From contig DFGM01000092.1 of the NCBI GenBank assembly GCA_002371755.1, positions 1-10,381 on the forward strand: 10,381 bases of DNA, written 5' to 3'. The stretch is from Verrucomicrobia bacterium UBA3750 (lineage in GTDB: Bacteria; Verrucomicrobiota; Kiritimatiellia; RFP12; UBA1067). The first letter of the stretch is position 1; every line of letters starts with the position of its first letter. A model generated the notes under the pieces. It was not told the origin of the DNA. It did no database searches and saw nothing but the letters and a program-made list of their open reading frames with translations. Below, piece after piece: positions 7,837-10,381 of this stretch. The position numbers and the translations under genes were made by a program.

Positions 7837-8936
7837 TTGTAAAGGTTGACTTTGGTCTTGAGATATTCGTCCTGATCCATGATCCAATCGGTGAAAAGTT
7901 CGTTGAGGTCGCCGCCGTTGAGCGTCTCGCGAAGACGCGTGGAGCCCGTGAGCTTGTCGAGCCAGGAAAGACGCGCGCCGATCATAAGCTGGCGCGGGTA
8001 GAGCTGGGCGATGGCGCTCAGGATCATCACCGCCGCAGTGACGGGATAGAACGCCGATGCGCGCGGCACAGTGAGGAGGATGCCGTTCAGGGTAAGCCCC
8101 TTGTAGTGCCCGCCCATGGGAGAATAACGGTAAGGACGGAGCTTCACGCCGCACGTCTCCAGCCCCGGGCCGAGCGTCTTTGCGAGCTTTCGCGAATCGA
8201 GCCACGGCGCACCAATTACACGGAAAGCCATGGAGCCATCGCGATCGCAATCTATCGCCGGGAACGCCTCGGTGAAAACCGACATCGGATATGTGACAGC
8301 GCTATCCCAGCTGCGGATGGAGGGGCTCGGCGGCACGAAGTTCTGCCACGGCTGGTTGTCCTTGTGCGTCCAGCCGGTCATGCGTATGACTTCAAGATCC
8401 AGTTCAAGCCCCTCCGCGTTCTTTATCCATACCGCCTCCTCGCCGGGAGTCATTCCATGGCACAGCGGCACGTTGACGGGCGCCACGAAGGACGCGAACT
8501 CCGGCTTGCGCATGGGGCCGTCCAGAAACCCGCCCATCGGGATGGGTCTATCAAGCACCGTCACGGGAATGCCTGCCTCGCTGCACGCCTCGAGAACGTT
8601 CTTGATAGTCGCAAGATATGTGTAGCACCTCACGCCCAGATCCTGGAGGTCGATCACCATGCGCCCTATGCCTTCAAGCATCTCCGGCGTGGGCTTGCGG
8701 TGCTCCCCGTAGAGGGAATGGATCGGCTTGTTCCAGAAAGGATGCCACGAGCTCGCCGTCTGCACCCCCGGCGCGGCGCTCCCGAAGAAACCGTGCTCGG
8801 CCGCGTAGAGGGCCTTTATCCTGTCGCCAAACCTGTCCGCCAAAATAGACATGGTGCTTGTCGCCTGCATTGTAAGGATGCCGAAGTCCTCACCCGACTT
8901 TTCCAGCGATTCGATAAGACCGTCGTAATTTACCAT
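7833..8936 (-). CDS. DUF1343 / NamZ-family exo-beta-N-acetylmuramidase-like protein
   Basis: Characterised NamZ (DUF1343) proteins release terminal N-acetylmuramic acid from peptidoglycan fragments. The 367-residue product has YAAEHGFFG (44-52), with Glu47 at the family's proposed catalytic position; IHSLYGEHRKPTPEML (72-87); IDLQDLGVRCYTYL (95-108); VLDRPIPMGG (127-136); CHGMTPGEEA (159-168); PPSPSI (202-207) and GAPW (242-245). No signal peptide is present, unlike most secreted relatives, so it appears cytoplasmic and may act in wall recycling. The segment where relatives have EGTN..GRGT reads EAFPAIDCDRDGS (223-235), so activity may have shifted. AAAGGAGG lies 6 bases before the ATG at 8936, an excellent site that fixes the start and discounts an extension to 9212. 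Family assignment is firm; exact activity is not. Confidence 0.88.
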   Translation of the reverse strand: MVNYDGLIESLEKSGEDFGILTMQATSTMSILADRFGDRIKALYAAEHGFFGSAAPGVQTASSWHPFWNKPIHSLYGEHRKPTPEMLEGIGRMVIDLQDLGVRCYTYLATIKNVLEACSEAGIPVTVLDRPIPMGGFLDGPMRKPEFASFVAPVNVPLCHGMTPGEEAVWIKNAEGLELDLEVIRMTGWTHKDNQPWQNFVPPSPSIRSWDSAVTYPMSVFTEAFPAIDCDRDGSMAFRVIGAPWLDSRKLAKTLGPGLETCGVKLRPYRYSPMGGHYKGLTLNGILLTVPRASAFYPVTAAVMILSAIAQLYPRQLMIGARLSWLDKLTGSTRLRETLNGGDLNELFTDWIMDQDEYLKTKVNLYK

Positions 8937-8942
8937 CGCAAG

Positions 8943-8950
8943 CCTCCTTT
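8943..8950 (-). promoter_or_regulatory. Strong Shine-Dalgarno site of the NamZ-family gene
   Basis: The minus strand reads AAAGGAGG, then six bases, then the ATG at 8936. It is the best ribosome binding site in the operon and lies just past the nnrD stop. It settles the start codon of the DUF1343 gene and suggests this gene is translated independently of nnrD, unlike the coupled genes below it. Confidence 0.85.
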
Positions 8951-9805
8951 TCAAATGGAAACGCCGCCCATGTCGAGCTTGACGCGCAGGGAACCGGTTT
9001 TTGCCGCCACATTGACGATGGATGGCTCCATAGCATCCTCCACGACCGCATCGCCCGCAAGTCCGTGCAGCCACACGGCAGAAGCGGCGGCGAGGAACGC
9101 ATCGCACTTCAAATACGCCCACCGCGCGCCGATAATCCCGGAAAGAAGGTCTCCCATCCCGCCGAGCGCCATGAACGGGTTGCCGGTGTCGTTCACATAG
9201 ACGCGCGAACAATCGGGCGACACCACTATCGTGCCCGCCCCCTTGAGAACGACCGTGGCGCCGTAGCGCGAGGCCATTTCTTTCGCAGCGCCCACCCTGT
9301 CGGCCGCCACCGCCTCGCGCTTTTCCCCAAGAAGCCTCGCAGCCTCCCCTTCATGCGGCGTAAGCACTAGCTCCTGACCCTGGGCAGGGTCGTATCCATC
9401 CTGCTTCCCGTACCAGCTCGCGAGAATGCCAAGCGCGTCGGCATCTATCACAAACCTGCCCTTGCTGCCGGAAAGAAGCCGCGAAACAATAAGCTCGCTC
9501 GCGACCCCCCTTCCAAGCCCCATCCCCATCACGGTGACATCCGCTTTGGGCGGCACGCATGTGGGCGTGAGCTTCGTGAACGTAGCCTCCGGCACAAGCG
9601 TGGCCGCGCCGAGACGCGAAGCATCTGGCACTACAAGCTGCACGAGCCCGGCGCCCGCCGAACGCGCACCCAATGCCGATATGACAGGCGCACTGATATA
9701 GTGCCCGCTTCCGCCAATAACAACCACAGTGCCAACCGAATACTTGCTGGCATTCTTATCGCGCGGCCTGAAAGCCGCCGTTAAATATGGAGGTAGACTT
9801 GTCAA
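8951..9805 (-). CDS. nnrD: ADP-dependent (S)-NAD(P)H-hydrate dehydratase
   Basis: NnrD (YjeF C-terminal/CARKD ribokinase-like fold) repairs damaged, hydrated NADH and NADPH in the cytoplasm, in bacteria normally using ADP. The 284-residue product shows IGGSGHYISAPVISALGARS (30-49), VIDADAL (119-125), LTPHEGE (148-154), VVLKGAGTIVV (185-195) and the phosphate-binding NPFMALGGMGDLLSG (209-223) with the expected catalytic Asp219. The epimerase partner NnrE, often fused at the N-terminus, is absent, so this is a stand-alone dehydratase. The only start codon in frame between an upstream TAG and the conserved core is the TTG at 9805. It has no Shine-Dalgarno site, and the predicted transcription start is only about 3 bases upstream. 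It is the first gene of the operon. Family assignment is secure; the exact N-terminus is less so. Confidence 0.92.
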   Translation of the reverse strand: MTSLPPYLTAAFRPRDKNASKYSVGTVVVIGGSGHYISAPVISALGARSAGAGLVQLVVPDASRLGAATLVPEATFTKLTPTCVPPKADVTVMGMGLGRGVASELIVSRLLSGSKGRFVIDADALGILASWYGKQDGYDPAQGQELVLTPHEGEAARLLGEKREAVAADRVGAAKEMASRYGATVVLKGAGTIVVSPDCSRVYVNDTGNPFMALGGMGDLLSGIIGARWAYLKCDAFLAAASAVWLHGLAGDAVVEDAMEPSIVNVAAKTGSLRVKLDMGGVSI

Positions 9806-9814
9806 CCTGTGCGT

Positions 9815-9844
9815 ATTATACCATATCTATTCTCACGCGGTCAA
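9815..9844 (-). promoter_or_regulatory. Sigma70-type promoter of the eight-gene operon
   Basis: On the minus strand a -35 box TTGACC (9844-9839) is separated by 18 bases from a perfect -10 box TATAAT (9820-9815), which is preceded by TG one base upstream (TGGTATAAT, an extended -10). The predicted transcription start is the A near 9808. No other comparably good promoter is apparent between the operon genes, whose gaps are 14 bases or less, so it probably drives all of nnrD through folC. Function is inferred from the near-consensus sequence and its position. Confidence 0.8.
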
Positions 9845-9852
9845 GTGACCGC
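9837..9852. promoter_or_regulatory. Perfect 7-bp dyad over the -35 box, candidate operator
   Basis: GCGGTCA-AG-TGACCGC is an inverted repeat with perfect seven-base arms and a two-base centre. It covers the whole -35 box (9839-9844) of the operon promoter. A dimeric repressor bound here would block RNA polymerase. The dyad is plain in the sequence; the regulator is unknown and no regulator gene is in the window. Confidence 0.55.
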
Positions 9853-9890
9853 CAGCAGGGGTCGGGGAGCAGGGAGGTAGGCGGCAGGGC

Positions 9891-9919
9891 GGTAGGGCGG
9901 GCAGACCCCTGCCCGCCGC
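9891..9919 (+). repeat. GC-rich hairpin repeat, copy 2
   Basis: This 29-base element begins GGTAGGGCGGGCAG and contains GGCGGGCAG and CTGCCCGCC around an ACCC loop. It is identical to the reverse complement of 4-32 and is followed 21 bases later by a shortened copy at 9941. The high GC stem would form a very stable hairpin. It looks like a REP-type dispersed element. Confidence 0.8.
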
Positions 9920-9940
9920 GGCGTATCGGCGTGGGCATGC

Positions 9941-9968
9941 GGTAGGGCGGGCAGACTCTGCCCGCCGC
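9941..9968 (+). repeat. GC-rich hairpin repeat, copy 3 (one-base-shorter variant)
   Basis: It matches the copy at 9891-9919 except in the loop, where ACTCTG replaces ACCCCTG, making the hairpin an almost uninterrupted 21-base palindrome. Together the two copies form a direct pair with a 50-base start-to-start spacing. The changed loop with an intact stem suggests the stem is what is conserved. Confidence 0.78.
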
Positions 9969-10002
9969 ACTGCCCGTCGCCCCTCGAGCCGATGTTTGCC
10001 CC

Positions 10003-10156
10003 ATGGGCATCGGTCTGGAATCCAATGGGCATTGGACAGGCGACCAATGCCCATTGAATCCGGATTCAATGCCCATTGGATTTGGATTCAATGCCCATTG
10101 GATTTGCGAGTGATGGGCATTGGATTTGCGGGCAATGGGCATTGGTCGCGCTGGCT
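10003..10156. repeat. Seven-unit 22-bp tandem array of CAATG-NN-CATTG palindromes
   Basis: Units begin at 10003, 10025, 10047, 10069, 10091, 10113 and 10135, an exact 22-base period. Each begins ATGGGCAT or ATGCCCAT and, with the preceding bases, forms a dyad CAATG-NN-CATTG, complete or nearly so; the best is TCCAATGGGCATTGGA (10021-10036). Units 1, 2, 6 and 7 have GG at the centre, units 3, 4 and 5 have CC. Linkers are related (often TGGATTTG, TGGATTTGGATTCA at best) but less conserved, and the linker of unit 3 (10055-10068) is itself a perfect palindrome TGAATCCGGATTCA. Two helical turns per unit would place sites on one DNA face. Possible roles are a protein-binding array or a minisatellite; function is unknown. 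Confidence 0.85.
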
Positions 10157-10186
10157 CTCCCGGCGGGCCGAGCAACGCCTACGGGC

Positions 10187-10200
10187 GGGTCGGGCGACCC
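10187..10200. repeat. Short perfect dyad GGGTCG-GG-CGACCC
   Basis: Six-base perfect arms flank a two-base GG centre. It lies 31 bases past the tandem array and just before an AT-rich stretch. It may be a binding site or a small hairpin; nothing more can be said. Confidence 0.5.
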
Positions 10201-10206
10201 ATGGTG

Positions 10207-10236
10207 TTCATAACTTTTTTCACTTTTCCTGATAAT
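10207..10236 (+). promoter_or_regulatory. Weak candidate promoter for the plus-strand gene
   Basis: TTCATA (10207-10212) and GATAAT (10231-10236) are separated by 18 bases in the only AT-rich stretch before the plus-strand gene. Each box matches consensus in only part of its positions. If used, the mRNA would carry a leader of roughly 125 bases containing the nested repeats and hairpin below. Confidence 0.3.
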
Positions 10237-10285
10237 GGACCCCCGAAATTTTGATTAGACAGGTGAGAGGATTGGATTGAGGAAG

Positions 10286-10320
10286 GTCGATTGCAGTCGA
10301 ATGCAATCGATTGCAATCGA
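10286..10320. repeat. Nested direct and inverted TCGATTGCA repeats
   Basis: GTCGATTGCAGTCGA (10286-10300) recurs 20 bases on as ATCGATTGCAATCGA (10306-10320), 13 of 15 identical. The junction forms a perfect 14-base palindrome TGCAATCGATTGCA (10302-10315). The stretch lies 50-84 bases before the plus-strand start codon, so a regulator site or structured leader is plausible. Confidence 0.65.
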
Positions 10321-10324
10321 GGCT

Positions 10325-10346
10325 ACACCGGCTGAAAGCCGGGTGT
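10325..10346 (+). promoter_or_regulatory. Leader hairpin before the plus-strand gene
   Basis: CCGGCT (10328-10333) pairs with AGCCGG (10337-10342) around a GAA loop, and ACA/TGT extends the stem past one bulged G. It ends about 12 bases before the Shine-Dalgarno site AAGGAGG (10358-10364), with no T-run, so a 5' leader structure is more likely than a terminator. No known riboswitch class is recognised. Confidence 0.5.
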
Positions 10347-10369
10347 TGCCGCTAAATAAGGAGGTAATT

Positions 10370-10381
10370 ATGGAAATCAAT
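10370..10381 (+). CDS. Start of a plus-strand gene, cut by window end
   Basis: AAGGAGG lies 5 bases before an ATG followed by codons for Glu-Ile-Asn, after which the window ends. The excellent ribosome binding site and structured leader support a real start. Only four residues (MEIN) are visible, so the product cannot be identified. It is transcribed divergently from the nnrD operon and may share the repeat-rich control region. Confidence 0.6.

Larger units (their letters stand above)
9845..10369. other. Repeat-rich intergenic region between divergent genes
   Basis: No credible coding sequence is found in these 525 bases. From left to right it holds G-rich plus-strand DNA (9858-9900), two GC-rich hairpin repeats (9891-9919, 9941-9968), a seven-unit 22-base palindromic array (10003-10156), a short dyad GGGTCG-GG-CGACCC (10187-10200), a weak candidate plus-strand promoter, nested ATCGAT-centred repeats (10286-10320) and a leader hairpin ahead of the plus-strand gene. 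Open frames here translate the repeats and show no family resemblance. Confidence 0.85.

Noticed and set aside
7837..8250. N-terminal extension of XseB to 211 residues
   Set aside because: The extra segment is the NamZ-family gene read in another frame. The XseB fold begins at the ATG at 7836, which overlaps the preceding stop.
8937..9212. N-terminal extension of the DUF1343 protein
   Set aside because: It overlaps nnrD in another frame, is basic and low in family resemblance, while a perfect Shine-Dalgarno site precedes the ATG at 8936.
9858..9900. Second G-quadruplex in the G-rich plus-strand stretch
   Set aside because: The four G-tracts of three or more are not spaced within usual loop limits. 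A weaker two-layer structure is possible but not supported enough to list.
10003..10156. CRISPR array
   Set aside because: The period is only 22 bases, and the linkers resemble each other rather than being unique spacers of about 30 bases. No cas gene is nearby.
9816..10175. Small proteins encoded across the intergenic repeats
   Set aside because: The frames just translate the GC-rich hairpins and the 22-base array. They lack a convincing ribosome binding site and show no family resemblance.
10234..10262. IS3-like insertion sequence end (the stretch around GGACCCCCGAAATTTT)
   Set aside because: It faintly recalls terminal sequences of IS3-type elements, but no matching opposite end, target duplication or transposase is in the window, and the gene that follows starts MEIN, unlike the usual orfA start. 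The next window could reopen this.

Overview
The window is high-GC bacterial DNA with one long, tightly packed operon of eight genes, all on the minus strand (about 9805 down to 68), followed upstream by a roughly 560-base, repeat-rich intergenic region and the first four codons of a plus-strand gene at the right edge. The gene content (an exported Trp-Pro repeat protein beside a large membrane/TPR protein of the DUF2723-like type, a UbiA enzyme, and palindromic GC-rich dispersed repeats) reminds me of the PVC superphylum, especially Kiritimatiellota/Lentisphaerota-like gut bacteria. That placement is inference from gene style only, with no marker gene to prove it.

In transcription order the operon reads: nnrD (NAD(P)H-hydrate repair), a DUF1343/NamZ-family protein (peptidoglycan N-acetylmuramic acid release), xseB (exonuclease VII small subunit), a short GHKL ATPase of MutL/MORC type, a 1056-residue membrane protein with a TPR tail, an exported protein built from repeated Trp-Pro motifs, a UbiA-family prenyltransferase resembling polyprenyl-phosphate phosphoribosyltransferases, and folC (folate polyglutamylation). 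Most junctions overlap by 4 bases (ATGA or GTGA), one overlaps by 11, and the rest are gaps of at most 14 bases, so a single mRNA with translational coupling is the obvious reading. A strong sigma70-type promoter (TTGACC, 18-base spacer, TATAAT with an extended TG) sits just before nnrD. A 16-base dyad covers its -35 box and looks like an operator.

The functional thread is mixed: housekeeping metabolism (nnrD, folC), DNA maintenance (xseB, perhaps the GHKL ATPase) and cell envelope (NamZ family, membrane/TPR protein, Trp-Pro repeat protein, UbiA enzyme). The last three envelope genes are contiguous and could form a lipid-linked sugar pathway; this is a hypothesis.

The most unusual DNA is non-coding. 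Seven units repeat with an exact 22-base period (10003-10156); each is centred on a dyad CAATG-NN-CATTG whose two central bases are GG in four units and CC in three adjacent units. A 29-base hairpin repeat occurs at 9891-9919, in a variant at 9941-9968, and as an exact reverse complement at 4-32, so it brackets the operon in inverted orientation. A G-quadruplex motif follows the folC stop. The plus-strand gene at the right edge has a leader with nested palindromes, a hairpin and a strong Shine-Dalgarno site; part of that leader resembles a plus-strand segment antisense to the start of nnrD.
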